DNA of 64,000 nt, taken from NCBI GenBank assembly GCA_001599815.1, contig BCIA01000001.1:4282934-4346933 (forward strand). Direction: 5' to 3'. The notes below the pieces were generated by a model. It was not told where the DNA came from. It did no database searches and saw only the letters and a list, made by a program, of their open reading frames with translations. The translations under genes and the position numbers were made by a program. This document shows, in pieces, positions 1 through 12,333 of this stretch (its first letter is position 1; each line of letters opens with the position of its first letter). This DNA comes from Furcasterigmium furcatum. Its lineage: Eukaryota > Ascomycota > Sordariomycetes > Glomerellales > Plectosphaerellaceae.

Positions 1-81
1 GGAGCCTCATGAAATTGCTTTGGAGTGTTAGTCAAGTCACCAACCACAACTTGAGCTCTGCTCATTAACTCATCTCCCGTC

Positions 82-1574
82 ATGAAATTCACTCTTCCGA
101 TCCTCAAGCGCTTGAGGGATTCGAGGACACCTCCTCCACCATACTCTGGGCTGTCTGCCCTTGCTGATGACAAGTCGAGCGATGTCGAGTCTGTGGAGTC
201 CGAGAACACGTGAGTGGTAACCCGTTGCTACTTGATTTTCTTCTGAACAGTCTCGGAAGGTGGGCTGACGTTTGAATATCGTACTATAGTTGCAGAGAGT
301 TGTCCGTGGTACCTACTGGACCACCCCTTCAGCCACGGACTATCATCTACCGTACCTCCAAAGGGGATTCGCCCCCGACCGACCCTCTCGAGATCCGATT
401 TCTACTCACTGGCAACAAGAGCACCCGGCTACTTCTCCTAGTGAGAGCCATGACTTCCTTCGAGGCGTACGACGCCAGAACTGGGCAGCTTGTCTGGCAG
501 CTTGATGGCTCAGAATCACGGTTTCAACAAGAGGGCCTCCTCGTAGGGTTGTTCAACGGACCGATCACCACCTCCTCCGACAACAACAGGATCTATATCG
601 TAATCAACAGCAGCTCCGGTCCGTATACCGGCACGTCTCTGCTGCTCGATTCGTCCAACGGCGACGTCTTGGCCTCCATCGACTTCACCTGCAATGCCAC
701 CATCTTGAAGGGGTTGCACTATTATCTTTCTAACCAGCGGATGATGAGTGCTACTGTCGAGCAGCGACTTCATTCAACTAGTTACTTCAGCCTGCAACAG
801 CTGGAGAAGAACCAGACATTGGAAAAAGCCGCGTGGCTTCGCGAGGAACGGTGTGAGCTTCGCGGATCCGACAACCATGCCGACATCAACATTGCATTTT
901 CTCCCGACGACAAGCATGTAATTACGTGCAGCAGACCGAAGCTTGACGTCTGTAAGGACTACAAGACAGAATCCCATGATCGGGTCATCATCAACGTCTA
1001 CAATACGCAGGGAGGCTTCATACGATGCCTGGATGTCCCTCTCGAGAATAGGGCGGTACATCGGGAGATGACCAGCAACTTCCACTTCCCTGCCGACGAC
1101 AGATGGCTCATCTCATGCTCGTTCTCCGGGCTTCCCGAGGTGAGGGTCCTGGACGCCATGACAGGGGCCACGGTTGCCGTCGTCAGCACGCGCATGGCAT
1201 ACTTCGAGCGGAAAAGCTTGTGCAGCAAACGACGAGAGGGTGCTTACGGCCGTGGCGACCTGGCGCTCGTCAAACTACCCGAAGGGACCAACTGCCACAC
1301 GAGAATCTTGAGCTGGCCGACTGAGCCCGGGTGTCTACACGTGCAGCACGAGGAGACGCCGGACCTGGGCTCGAAGGGGAGGGAGCAGCTGACGATCACG
1401 AGACTACCGAATCTGGCAGATCTTCGGGGAGACGTGCTGAAAGACAGAAAAGGGAAGAATACGGTGGTGAACATCGCGAAGGGTGCCCGTTTCATTGTTC
1501 TGCCAACTCAGGTTGTTTCTGCCGAAGTCGGGGATTCTAGCCAGACTATTGAGATCAAGGTATTTGCAATTTGA
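82..1574 (+). CDS. Beta-propeller-like protein of unknown role
   Basis: Two exons, 82-209 and 290-1574, about 470 aa. The intron (210-289) starts GTGAGT, has a CTGAC branch near 264 and ends CTATAG. It joins codons in frame, and the ATG at 82 is the first in the upstream exon. An N-terminal stretch of about 43 residues is polar and Pro-rich (PPPPYSG). It is followed by repeated beta-rich blocks such as SFEAYDARTGQLVWQL, NGDVLASIDF and VRVLDAMTGATVAVV. These alternate strand-Asp/Thr-Gly turn-strand, as in WD40/PQQ-type propeller blades. No catalytic motif or signal peptide is visible. The propeller assignment rests on the repeat pattern only, so a scaffold or interaction role is inferred. Confidence 0.7.
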
Positions 1575-1643
1575 TTCCGGGTGACATTCAGTTGCATTAT
1601 TCAACAGTTCATGCGTATGGTATCCGAAAAGAAATTCCCACTC

Positions 1644-2493
1644 TCATGTCCTCACGTCCGCGATGAACTGTGGTACGATGAAGCTCGCAGGTCCTCCGGT
1701 GAAGGCCTCGGTTCCGAACTGGTAGACTGCGGCCGGTCAGCATCCACGGGTGATCTAGGCGGCTTGGACACCTACTGAGCATGTACTGCTCGTGAGCAGG
1801 GAACCGGTGTTCGTGGGTCAGGTAGTCGAAAAAGTACTTGACGTCGGCGGAGAACTGGGGGATCGCGCCGTGGACCGGAAGGAAGCTGTACACCTTCATC
1901 GCGCCGGCGTGGTTGTAGCCGAAGAAGACGTCCCAATCGTAGCCGCAGATGTTGATGCGGGCAATGGGGCGTTTGGCTTCGGAGATGGGCCAGACTACGG
2001 GGTGGTTAGGACACAGATTCGCAGCGTTGGCAGGGGCTTCAAGACATACCGCCGCCGTACACGCCCAACCTGGGGACAGTCAGTGAAGGCCGCGACTCAG
2101 CCGATCCAGGATCACTCACCAGATCATCACCTCATACTGCCCGCTGCTGTTCTTGTGGTTCTTGTCCGGGTCCGTGAAGATGTCGTAGGCCACATTCGCT
2201 CTGATGTCAGACCTGTTGTACCCCCACGACACCTGCGTCGGCAGGCTCTTGATGTCTCTGACGAGGGGCCTGTCGAACTGGCGCGCGCCGTACACATAGC
2301 TCTTGACGCTGTCCTGCCCCCCGCGCCACTCCCAGTCTGAGCTCCAGGCGATGCCGGGGCCGGAGGGGCCGTCGTAGTGAGTGCTCTGCGCGCCGGAGGT
2401 CGCCTGGTGAAGGCCCCATGTGTTGTTGTTCAGCTCGTACCCGTCCTTCGACCAGTAGCCCCATTGCTTGGTGAGGGTGACCTGATGAGACAT
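1644..2493 (-). CDS. GH12 endoglucanase/xyloglucanase-like glycoside hydrolase
   Basis: Four exons on the minus strand: 2493-2120, 2069-2050, 1994-1776 and 1726-1644, giving 231 aa. The second exon is only 20 nt; the phases 2/1/1 join cleanly. Family GH12 retaining beta-1,4-glucanases cut cellulose or xyloglucan. Seen here: QWGYWSKDGYELNNNTWG near the N-terminus, YEVMIWLG (candidate nucleophile Glu121) and QFGTEAFTGG (candidate acid/base Glu211), plus AMKVYSF and FFDYL. Length matches a bare GH12 catalytic domain. The chosen ATG (MSHQ) leaves only about ten residues before the fold and no signal peptide. The frame is open upstream to about 2697, and an ATG in another frame (near 2610) could belong to an extra 5' exon, so the start is the weak point. 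Confidence 0.88.
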
Positions 2494-3168
2494 GGCTGCG
2501 GGATGGGCTGGGTGAGCCGGGTGGTAGCTGTACGGTAGGTGATCCGGGCGGGAGATCAACGGAGCGATCTTGGACGCGATCGCAGTGACTGTGAGAAGAG
2601 AACATTCATCATGAGATCTTGTGAGAGGGAGCTCGTGTTTGGGTCCGCCGGTAGGGCTGGATGGGCTCCGCTGCGTGCGTAATCCCGCTTCCGGCATTCC
2701 ACTGACCGTGACGTCAGGGTCGAGCTCGAGTCATGGGCCAGGGGGAGAAAAAGGGGTCCAGCGGACAAGAGTCCCCTAAAGTCAACTGCCGTGAGACCCT
2801 TATTCGCTGGGTTGCTGCTGTTCTCTGATTGCCATATCAGGGCCGTGAACTTCATATAATAACGGGGGGGCGCAAGATGCCGATGTCTCATTGACCTCTG
2901 AACACCCACCGGGCCGTTCACACGGCCGCCGCTCAATTGTCACCAGATCAGGATCATCCGTATGGATCATTAGAGTTCGTAGTATTGGAATGCCAACAAC
3001 AGCATGGGGTATCTCTCAATGTCGTCGCTAAGCCCTTCATTCCTGCTCCAGGTTCGCGTGCCTGTGAGGAGGCTGATAGTAGTGGTAGTACAGCTCGTCG
3101 TCTTCCGCGACGGTCTCGTTTCGTGCATCACGCACATCTTTGGTGTCGTTTGCATGGTCGTCTAATCC
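2494..3168. other. Intergenic: GH12 5' side / membrane-protein 3' side
   Basis: About 675 bp without a supportable gene. It holds the upstream region of the minus-strand GH12 gene and the 3' end of the next minus-strand gene. A short G run lies near 2865. An extra 5' exon of the GH12 gene could lie near 2500-2700 but cannot be proven from sequence alone. Confidence 0.5.
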
Positions 3169-4026
3169 TCAGACCAACAAGTCGGTTCCTGGCCGCTTCC
3201 TCTCCAGGTTGAACTCGAACCATGCCCGAGCGACGAGTCCTATCTGGGTGACGCTGCCGCGTGTTAGCCGCCGGCAACTGTGAGGACGTCTCGGGGAACT
3301 CTTACATTAACAGGCCCAAAAGGCCGGCCAGCGGCATCTCGTATCGCAGATAGGGATACTCGTACGCTTCCTCGCTGGCTTCCTTGGCCCTCATGTTGAC
3401 GACCAAGAGGGCGAAGCAGACCATGGCGCCGAGCGCGAAGAGCAGCTCGATGCCGAACTGGACCTGGTACGGCATGCCGCCCTTGTGGCCCGATTTTCGG
3501 ATGCATACGAGGCCTATTAACCCCCATATTGCAACGAGGCCGGACTTGAGAGTGTCAATGACCCGGACAACACGACCGGGAGGGTATCGGGGGCGGCTTC
3601 ACTTACCACAGGGACTGTAAGCCACATTGTCTGGTAGACCGGATCCGTGGGACTTGTGTCGTCGTTGAGGTATCGTCCCCGCCGTGACACGTAGATGTTG
3701 ATGTTGAGGATGATTATGATGAGCGTGATGATGATGGCGACCTGGCGCAGGACGTAGTACATGTAGAGGCACTTCCGCCGCTTCTTCTGTGTAGGGTCTT
3801 CTGGCGGGACGTCACGGAATTGCGGTGGATGGTACTGGAATCGCGGCGGCGGTCGCTGGCCTGATGCTGCTGTTTGGGGGTGTAGCATGCCGTTGCTGTG
3901 TTGTTGGTGGTGGTGTTGGTTCGGGTATCTGGCGCCTCGATGGCCGTTCTGGTAGTATATCTGCGACGGGCTGGCAGGGTGCTGGCGGTGGCCTGCCGCA
4001 CCCCCAATCGTGTTATCCGCGGCCAT
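3169..4026 (-). CDS. Four-span fungal membrane protein, unknown function
   Basis: Three exons, 4026-3607, 3544-3306 and 3253-3169, giving 247 aa. Splice phases 0 and 2 join in frame, and the first intron contains a TTGAC branch. The first roughly 100 residues are polar and rich in His, Gln and Pro (NQHHHQQHS, RPPPRFQYHPPQF), ending in a basic KKRRK patch. Four hydrophobic segments follow: VAIIITLIIIILNINIYV, SGLVAIWGLIGLVCI, FGIELLFALGAMVCFALLVV and the last one across LAGLLGLLIVTQIGLVA. This layout (disordered cytosolic tail, then four helices) is common in fungal-only membrane proteins without assigned function. I do not recognise a named family. The ATG at MAADNT is the first one consistent with the tail. 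Confidence 0.75.
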
Positions 4027-6150
4027 TGCCGCTGAGGGACTGATTCGAAGCCCACTCGGCCCGGGATATCGCTTCTTTGACGTCCTCCTCTCCTCTGTTC
4101 GGCGTGTGTCTTCGATCCCGGATGGCTCTTCGTTCGGACCACCGCCGGCTTCGGTACCCGTCCAGCAAACGCCGATTGCTCCTCCACCTGTTGGGCGTGT
4201 GGCTTGTACCACTTTTCTGTTGTCCCTCTCGGTGTCGTCGTCGTCGTCTTCGCGGTGGGACGCAGCAAGTCGCTGGGCTCGACGTGCCACCCATCTAATC
4301 CAGCCAGCCCGCTATGATATCGCCCGTTTTGTCGCCGCGATGCTCGTGGGAGGCCAGCAGAACTTGAAGGATCAGGAAAAAAAAGAACAGGAGCATCCCT
4401 TGGGGCCTCGGAGATGACGTACCCTACCACTAAGGCGCGCCCAGCTTCAGTCTGTTGCACAGCCTTCCTCTGCACCACCCCACAGCGACCGCCAAGACGC
4501 GCGCCCAAGCCAAAAGGCGCCCCGAAATCCCACTGAGACTGGGTGCGGTAGCGGCCCAGAGGGCGCCGAGGACGCCCGCTTGGCACCGTAATTACAGAAC
4601 CGCGACCGCTGAGACGCTGCCAATGCCCTGCCAAGATGCGCCGGCGTCGTCCTGCTCGGCGCCCTGCTTATGGCCATGAGACGCTTCCCTTCCTCGTCCC
4701 CCGTCCGGTTTGTTCTAGCTTCGTCCCATCTGGCCCGATCTGCCCGCGCTCAAGATGAGACTGTTCCGTTTTGCCGCTCGCCGCCCTCTGGACCGGCCCG
4801 GAGACGAAGGAAGAGAGAGAACGGCATGACGAGTCGGCAGCCTCATTTATGCCCGGTGTCTCGCCCAGGCCGACACTGCTTGGTGGAGGGGAACACAAGA
4901 CGGCCTGGGCCCTCTCGGCGGTCGTGCAGTCGGTCGGTCCCCTGGCGGGCGTGCCAGGGTGAGACACGTTTCTGTCAGGCAGACGGTGCTCGCTCTGCTG
5001 GTCGTTTTGGGCGGTCCCTCTCTCGCTTCCCTTTCCGACGGGTGCTTCTTAGTTAGTCTGGCCTCGCTCTGGGGGATCATCATGGCATTTGTCGATTCTG
5101 GGGCGCCAAATACCATGGCCTCAAGGCCCATCCCGGCAGCAAACGGGCGCTATCTCGTCGTAGCGCCAGTCTCGCATCATGTCGTCTCAGAGATCTTCGG
5201 ATCGCGGATCAAACATCGCGGCGGGCGAGGAGACCACGCGTCGTAAATGCCTCTGCGAGAGGAGAATCCTCCACCGATGTGACCGCACGAGCAAATGCCG
5301 ATGCTTGTCGAAGCTGGGCGGTGATACAACGCTCGCTTAGCCACTGACGATGTTCCTCGCAATGGCCCCCATCTGCCCTCCGGTCGGCGGTATTCGGCCC
5401 CAGGATTCCCGGGCGCCGTGGCCAAGCATTGCGCGTGGATTTTCCATCAACCCCAGCCTCTGATGAGTCCCTTCAATGCCTTGGTCTCAGTGATCCAGGG
5501 CACATCTAACGATCACATCATTCTGATGCGCCTGTCTTGGATAGACACCTCCGAGGAAACATGAATACTGAGCTGCACGCCCAGTCTGTTCTCCTTTCTT
5601 CCTTCAACACCTGCTGAACTTGGTGATGCCCGCGGTCATGGGACCGCCAACGCTCGGCACGCCGTCGCGCCATCACTGACTGCGGGTTTCGGTCATCCGC
5701 GTCCATGTCAGGACGCCTTTGCGAGGCCTCTTTCTCGTGTAGTACCCCGTCCAACGTGAAGATGGCTGCGCTTCGCGCGTCTACCAGGGGCGCTGGGCGC
5801 ATGAAAGAGGCGCCTCGTGCAGTGTGTTTCTGGCGGACTTCCGCTGTTGTGGCGTTCTGTCGAAACTGAACTATCGATATCAGATCGACTCGCATCTCAC
5901 CACTGGCGCAGATTGGGGACGGGATATCTGGAAATGTATATTTGGCGCGTCTCGTCTCGAACAGTGGCGGCTTACATGCTTCCTGCTAAATAGCAGCTCA
6001 ACCGGCCCAAAATGTCGTCTCCTTTCCGGCACTTGTCGCCTTCTGTGCCAGCCTCGATTATTACGGCTGGCAGTCGTCACTCGAGTTTACGAAGGCGAAT
6101 TTACAGTTCAGGCATACACTGTTCAGCATGTACTCGCAGTGGCTAGCATC
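4027..6150. other. Long intergenic region, no gene supported
   Basis: About 2.1 kb. The open frames here (for example 4670-5056 plus and 5518-5895 minus) have low-complexity, Arg/Ser/Pro-rich translations typical of GC-rich non-coding DNA, with no domain and no splice structure. I see no RNA gene or repeat. Confidence 0.5.
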
Positions 6151-7687
6151 CTATTGCCGGCTTGCGCGAAGCTGGTCGTAGTTCACCACGGCCTCGAGAA
6201 GAGCCTGGGTGCCCAGGGCGCTTCAGACAGTCAGCTCATCGTCGGAACTCTACCCAATCAGTCCAATTGGCGGCAACTTACCAGTCTTCCGGGCTGCAAT
6301 ACTCCTCCGGGTGGTGGCTGACGCCGTCCTTGCACGGCACAAAGATCATCGTCGTAGGGCATCGCTTGCTCGTGTACACGCTGTCATGGCCGGCGCCACT
6401 GGTGAGGTGCAACCAGGCATCCGCCCCGACGAGCCCGGTGGCCGCGTGCTCGACGGACGCGATGCAATCCTTGTGGAACTTGGCCGCGGGCGAGTCGGTG
6501 GTCAGCGTGTAGTCGAAGGCGACGCCCTTGCCGTCTTCCTTCGCGATGGCTTCAAACGCCTCGAGACACTCCTTCTGTACCGTATCGACCACGTGGTCCA
6601 CCGGGTGCCGGATGTCCAGGCTGAAAGTCACCTGCGACACCACGGTGTTGGTGGAGGAGGTGGAGGGGATCTTGATCACGCCCGTGGAGGCGAGGGCGCC
6701 GTGCTTCTTGGCAACGGCGTTCGAGGCGGCGATCATCTTCGCGGACGCGAGGAGGGCGTCCTGCCGCATCTTGAGGGGCGTGGTGCCCGTGTGCGTGTCG
6801 CGGCCGGTGACGTTGAAGTTGAACCACCTGTACGCCTGCGCTCCCTGGACGACTCCGATCTTCCTCCCCGTCTCCTGCAGGATGGGACCCTGCTCGATGT
6901 GCAACTCGAAGTGGGCGCCCAGGGGATACCCCGCGGAGGGGTCGCTTGAACAGGCGATGTCGCCGATGAGGCCATGTCTCGCGAGCTCAGACTTGATTGT
7001 CGCCGCGGGGTCGAAGATGTCGGCGATACCCCAGGCCTGCTCCAGCGGGATTTCGCCGGCCCAGACGCCGGAGCTGAGCATGCTCTTGGGAAACCGGGCG
7101 CCCTCCTCGCTGGATATCCCCGTGGTCAGCGGCATGAACCCTCCTAAACTGCGGCTGTGTCGAGACACTCACTTGGTCCAGTTCACGATCCCGACGTCGA
7201 ACTGCGTCTTGAACCCGTTATCCTTCATTGTTCTGAGTACCTCCAAGCCAGCCATGACGCCCAGAATGCCGTCATATCGTCCGCCCCGCGGCTGGGTGTC
7301 CAGGTGGCTGCCCATCGCCGTCATGGGCTCTGGCGACTTCAGCGCGCCCGGCTGCTTGACGAACTGGTTCCCCATCTGATCGACCGCGACCGAGCAGCCA
7401 AGATTCTGTGCCTCAGTTGCGAACCAGCGCCTCACGCGAGCATCATCATCAGACAGCGAAAGCCGCGACATTCCTGTCTGGGTCTCATCTCTGGGATTGC
7501 TGTCAGATCTGTCCACGCGGAACGACGAAGAGCTGTCGACTCACTGTCCGTATCTATTGGCAGCACCCCATTTGCACGTCTCATGAATCGTCTCTTGGAG
7601 GCGGGCCGAGTTGATCTTCAAGCCAGACAGCTTGCCCAGATTAGCAGCGGTCGCGAACCCGCGCGTCTGACGGAGGAGGGAGGTCAT
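6151..7687 (-). CDS. M20-family amidohydrolase, N-carbamoyl-L-amino-acid hydrolase/beta-ureidopropionase type
   Basis: Four exons, 7687-7545, 7499-7173, 7109-6282 and 6220-6151, giving 455 aa. All phases match. This metallopeptidase group (HyuC/AmaB, allantoate amidohydrolase, yeast-type beta-alanine synthase) hydrolyses N-carbamoyl or ureido groups using two divalent metals. Seen: GMSRLSLSDDDARVRRWF, GSHLDTQPRGGRYDG (metal-binding His/Asp), NWTNEEGARF (catalytic Glu pair), FELHIEQGPILQ, GRDTHTGTTPLKMRQDAL (dimer-interface motif) and SGAGHDS. The first residues (MTSLLRQTRGFATAAN) look like a short mitochondrial presequence. TTG codons upstream were not used as starts; the ATG at 7687 was. GATA-type sites lie upstream (CGATAG 7709-7714, TGATAA 7811-7816). 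The exact substrate (carbamoyl amino acid, ureidopropionate, allantoate) cannot be told from sequence. Confidence 0.88.
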
Positions 7688-8022
7688 GTCGAGCGGCTTT
7701 GGTTTCAGCGATAGTAGGATTGGATGCAATGATTCTCACTCCCTGAAGAAGATCAACTCCAGGGGACTTTTAACCATAGCAAGTCTCAGGGCTGACTTGA
7801 CCTGAGTAGTTGATAAGGAACCGTACTACTAAAAAGGGCTGAGGAGTACCACAAATGATGTCGCGCCCTTTACGGATCAACGCCTTTGGACGAGTAAGTT
7901 CTCCGCATTGCGGGCAAAACGGCAACACGCCGACGCCCCGATTCTCATGAGTTTCCTCACTAACAATCTCAACGCCGATATGAACAGGCGACACAAGAAA
8001 AAGACACCGCTTGCTGGGTATT
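7688..8022. other. Intergenic spacer upstream of the M20 gene
   Basis: About 335 bp between the M20 start and the 3' end of the upstream minus-strand regulator gene. Two HGATAR-type sites (7709-7714 and 7811-7816) fit nitrogen control but are short motifs. Nothing else seen. Confidence 0.4.
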
Positions 8023-10472
8023 TTACACAAGAAAGTTGCTGTACAGCTGCAAATCATCCGTCTCCATCCAAGTCACGAGCTCCTCGTAAAGATTCCCGCC
8101 ATCATGCGATATCCCGCCAAATGCCAGCCCCTGAGTTACGGGAGGAGGCGTTGACAGGCCGCCTGCCGTTGACGAAGGCACACCATCGCTGAGTATCGGT
8201 TGCGCGAGCGCCCAGGGCTGCATCATCGCAGTTCCGGGAACCGACCCTAAACGGGCAGCAGGCTGTGCACCGTTTTTGGGCACGGCCGCACTGGGCCTGA
8301 TGGGTGGAGGGTCTGCGTTCCCATCGCCCCATGCGAACGATGCTATCAGCCGCCTCGCCAGGACACTGAAATCCGTGAGAACCCGCGCGCAGTCTTTGGA
8401 GTAGTTGCTGCCGCCCTTCGAGTCCTCCTCGATGGTGCTGATGGCGAACTGCACGTCCTCGTCCAGCGACGAGGACGTCGAGCGCATTAGCGTCTCGAGA
8501 ATGATCAGGATGGCCGCGTTGAAGATGTAGTGCAACTCTGCGTGGAGCAGCTTTCTCCTCGAGCCGTACAGGGACACGAGCCAGCGCCCGATTTGCATGT
8601 TCCACCGCGCGGCGCTGAGGCCGGCCTTGATGTGGCGGCTTTGTGGGTGCGTCTCGATGTCTGTTGACTTGTGATGCTGCTGATCGTGCCGTGGCTGCTT
8701 CCGGCTGATGTATCTTTCCGCGACGGCCTTCTTTACGGCCACAAAGAAGATGGGTCGAGCTGTGAGGATGATGAGCTGGTTGTAGCACATGTGCAGGTTG
8801 CAGACACCGGGATCTGTGCTGATGTGCTCCGTCCCCAGGTGCAGGGTCGCGGGAAGAGAGGCATGCCATGATTCAAGCATCTGCATCGTCTTGTCGACAT
8901 GATACTGCGCGGTCTGCCCTGCCATATTCCCGTGATGTTGGTGCTGTTGATCCCAAGGCGCGATCCCATACGTGTTGCAGACGATGTAGGAAGTGATTCG
9001 AGCAAGCTTGATGTTGGCCGCCAGCCCAACCGCAGGGGGCAAAGTTCTGCTGAGACAAAAATCATTAGAGATGGTCTTTTGGGTACCATTAGTACTTGAC
9101 GGGGAAGACTTGCGGGACATCGGTCGGCAGTTCAAGCCGAATGGCATCGTCGAGGAGAGTTGGCGGCCGGCCCATGAGACAGCTAAGCCATCGATCTAGG
9201 ATGTAGAGCGTCCAGAAGACTCGCTTTCCCCTCTCGTTGACCCAGCCCTTGAACGCTCCGTGCATCACGGCAATATGCATCGCCACGCCAACATACATGC
9301 AGGCAGCGTCTCTTCGGTTGTTCTCGAGGAGGTAGAAGGCCATCAGTGCCATGGTCGAGATGTCTCCCACGGTGTAGCGCCTCGTGTCGAGCGGGTTGCC
9401 GATGAGGATCTTGGCCCGCTTGAAGTAGGTTTCGCCAAGGTGAGGGTTTGTACCATCGTGTGTTGGTGACGACTGCTTCTTCTGGTGGCATACCAACGCA
9501 AAGGAAGCATTATAGAAAGCCAGATGGCGGTGCTTATCCCACGGGTCTGGCGGCGCGACGGCGGGCGTCCTGACGCCGAGTGGTTCGTTCAGCCCGATGT
9601 CGCTTCCCTCCCACCAGTAGTAGATACCGCCCGAGGGGAGCGTGCCATCGCCACCTTGGATTAGGCATCGGAGCTCATCGAACATGGACTTCATCTCGGC
9701 TTCTGGTGGCAGCCACAGAGGGTCAACCTGGGGCTCGTAGAGGGGCCTGGAGTCGTGAGTCTGATATTGCCCGAGAGACGCCATGAAAGACTCTCCGTTG
9801 TTGTCGGTGTCGGGCATCTTCATCCACGGCTCACGAGCCCCGGCCAACGGGATGATCCTCGTCATGAACTCCTTCAGGTAGTCCAGGAACGTGGCACCGG
9901 AAGTCTCTCCCAGGTATCGCACCGTTCCGTCCGGGTCATGCAGCCACCGGCCTTCCGCTTTTTCGGTCGACTCCTGTTCAGGCTCAAATTCTGCCTCGGA
10001 GCCGCTTCTCGTCACCGGAGCGATACCGTTTCCGGGGCCGACGGGCGATGGTGCGGACGGCGAGGCGCCCTCAGCCGCCAGCAGTCTCTGTCGCCGGGCC
10101 TGGTCCGGGACGGCCTCTTCGAGGCATCGCTCCAGTACGGCGCATCGATCGCGGAGCCACTCCAGTTGCGTCCTCGACACAGAAACTTTGCCGGGCGAGT
10201 CTGGGTACCGACATTCTCGCGACGAGTTGCGGCATTGAGCGCAGGGGTTCTCTCCCGAGCACTTGACGCGGCGCACGTTGCAGTTGTTGCACCTACGACA
10301 ACCCACTGGTCAGCTGGGCGACGCTCGCCAAGGGAGTGGCTTAGTAGCTCGATTCTCCGGCCGGTTCGGGATGGGCTCACGCGGTTGCGACTCGTTTTCG
10401 CTGCGCTGACGGCACCTTGTGCCGCCGCGGATTGACAGGCAGCCTCTGCGGCCTGCCGTCCGTCGCGGACAT
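8023..10472 (-). CDS. Zn2Cys6 transcription factor with fungal-specific middle domain
   Basis: Three exons, 10472-10381, 10292-9096 and 9049-8023, giving 771 aa. The first intron falls just before the zinc cluster. Splicing joins basic residues (QRKRVATA) to CNNCNVRRVKC...CAQC...C, the canonical C-x2-C-x6-C-x5-C-x2-C-x7-C cluster. A linker with heptad-like residues follows (LEWLRDRCAVLERCLEE). The middle-homology region contains YVGVAMHIAVMHGA, ERGKRVFWTLYILDRWLSCLMGRPP (a hallmark of the fungal TF domain) and LPTDVP. The second intron is 46 nt, and acceptors three bases apart (CAG/CAG) could give a one-residue variant. It probably regulates neighbouring metabolism, perhaps the adjacent M20 hydrolase or the ACS carrier 1.9 kb upstream, but no target evidence is visible. 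Confidence 0.9.
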
Positions 10473-12333
10473 GGTTCGTGGGAGACCTGCAGTCACGCCT
10501 CTCTCTCTCTTTCTCTTTCTGCTCAGCCGCGGACCCTTCGGGAGACGAGGAGCGGCGGCGCGCGCGGTGGGGATGGAGGAATGGTTCTGGCGACGGACTC
10601 TCCTCATCTCACCGACCAAGGACTTCGTCGGTAGGCCTTGAAGAGCTTAGCTCCATGCATAATCAGACCCCAGGATCCAGGGTGCAGGGTTGAGGCCTGG
10701 GCCCTCGCCCTCCAATGAGCCGGGGCCATCGCGGAGTGGTGGCGATGTCTGCCTGTTGGTTTCAAGGAAAGACAGGGTAACCCTTGGCTTGGCGGGATGT
10801 TTGGAGAGTCAATCTCGCCAAGGTCGAGGAGAAATACCCGGCATTCCCTATGTAAGACTGAGCATCCTCAAGCCCAGCATGCTGGCAATGCCGAGTCCCT
10901 CGTGGAATATCAGTCTGACCGCCATTCCCGAGCTGCTGGTACGAAGCGGGGATACGACAGGGGGCGAAGCCTTGCTTGGGTGAAATCAGGGATGGCATCA
11001 TTACTACATATCACCATTTGATCCCATCTCGTATGGGACTGGACGATGTCCAGATGAGCCGTCCAGAGCCGTTTATCCTCTAGCCCGACAAAAACACCAA
11101 TCATGACCCTGGCCAACCGGGCCACCCCTTCTGCCATGATTCGCTCATTGCCAAATCAGCGGCGCGCGATAGAACTCGATTGCGAATTGCCTAGAATTTG
11201 GCCCCCATCCCATTGATCATGGAGGTTCGCAGACCACGTACCTGGAGCATTTCGCCAGCCCACCACACTCTCCGCCAATGCTACCGTTGAGAATCTGGCA
11301 ATCCTGGTTGCTGGATGTGATCTCCACGCTGAGGAGTTCCTCGGCCTAAAATACAGACTCGGCGAGCTAGCTGGCGTGACCGAGGAGTCCAGATTTGAAC
11401 TCCGTCCTGCAACTCTATCGGCCACCCGCTGAACCTGTGTCATACCGCCAACGACTTGGCCAGCTGGCGACTCTGCAAGCTCGTTCAAAACAGAAGAGGG
11501 CGCTGAGTCAGGGAAGGGCACCGTGAGTCTTTCGGTCAGTCCTGAAGGAGACTTAAGACAACGCATATTGTTCCTTGGCTGTATGTGGTTCATCCGGCTT
11601 ACCAGTCCTTGGGCCATTGGCAGATTCTTGGAACATCTTGGGGCTGAGCTGAGGGCGTCACGATGTCGATGCCATTTCGGGATAGGGACCAGGGACGTTC
11701 TTCGGTCTAGCTGGCTACGGTCTCGGTAGGGCGATGCTTGATGACGATGTTGGCCAAGGCCCAGCTTCATATATGCGTGTAATACGGCCAAAACGCCGCC
11801 GGCCTCTAGAATCAGGGAAAAGCCACCAAGCCAGAGGTCTCGTGCCCCTTCGGGCGTAGGCGATTACTGTTGCCCTTGCGGGGCATCGTATGAGCCAGGC
11901 AATGATGATGCTTTCTGCCTGTGGCAGTCACATCTCTATTCCACAATACGGGGACCATGACTCCAGGCAACCCGGCAATGTGGATTTGACGTGCCTCCGG
12001 CTCTCGCTTACTTTCGGACGATGCATCAAGACTGCGGTTCCATTCGCCTGGGACAGCCCTACAGCCTTATGCCCCCCCTTCGATTCATCCAATCTCCACA
12101 CCATCCCGAACAGCCTGGACCCCTGGAGAAAACCCAAGTTCCATAATCGTGGGCCGAGTAAGCATCCACTTTGAAGTCGGAGCCAAAAGCTCTGCCGGCC
12201 AGGTGTCATGGCGCCGAATGAGACCAGACACGGCAGAAGCGACATACTTTGGGAGGAAACCGAGGGTCGAGCTCGCCCGAAGGTTCGGATTAGACTCGAA
12301 TAAGAACCCCTCCGATTCTTCCCACCATGAGCC
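10473..12333. other. Long divergent intergenic region
   Basis: About 1.86 kb between the start of the minus-strand regulator and the start of the plus-strand ACS carrier, so it holds both promoters. A 211-codon open frame on the minus strand (11156-11791) has no recognisable domain and atypical composition, so it is not called a gene. A hairpin-capable GGAGT...ACTCC stretch near 11372-11391 is not a tRNA. Confidence 0.5.

Noticed and set aside
11340..11420. tRNA-like B-box (TTCAAATC) with nearby hairpin
   Set aside because: No matching A box, no acceptor or anticodon stem; the hairpin GGAGT...ACTCC does not fold as a T-arm.
11156..11791. 211-codon minus-strand open frame between regulator and ACS carrier
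   Set aside because: No domain, atypical composition, no splice signals that improve it; lies where two promoters are expected.
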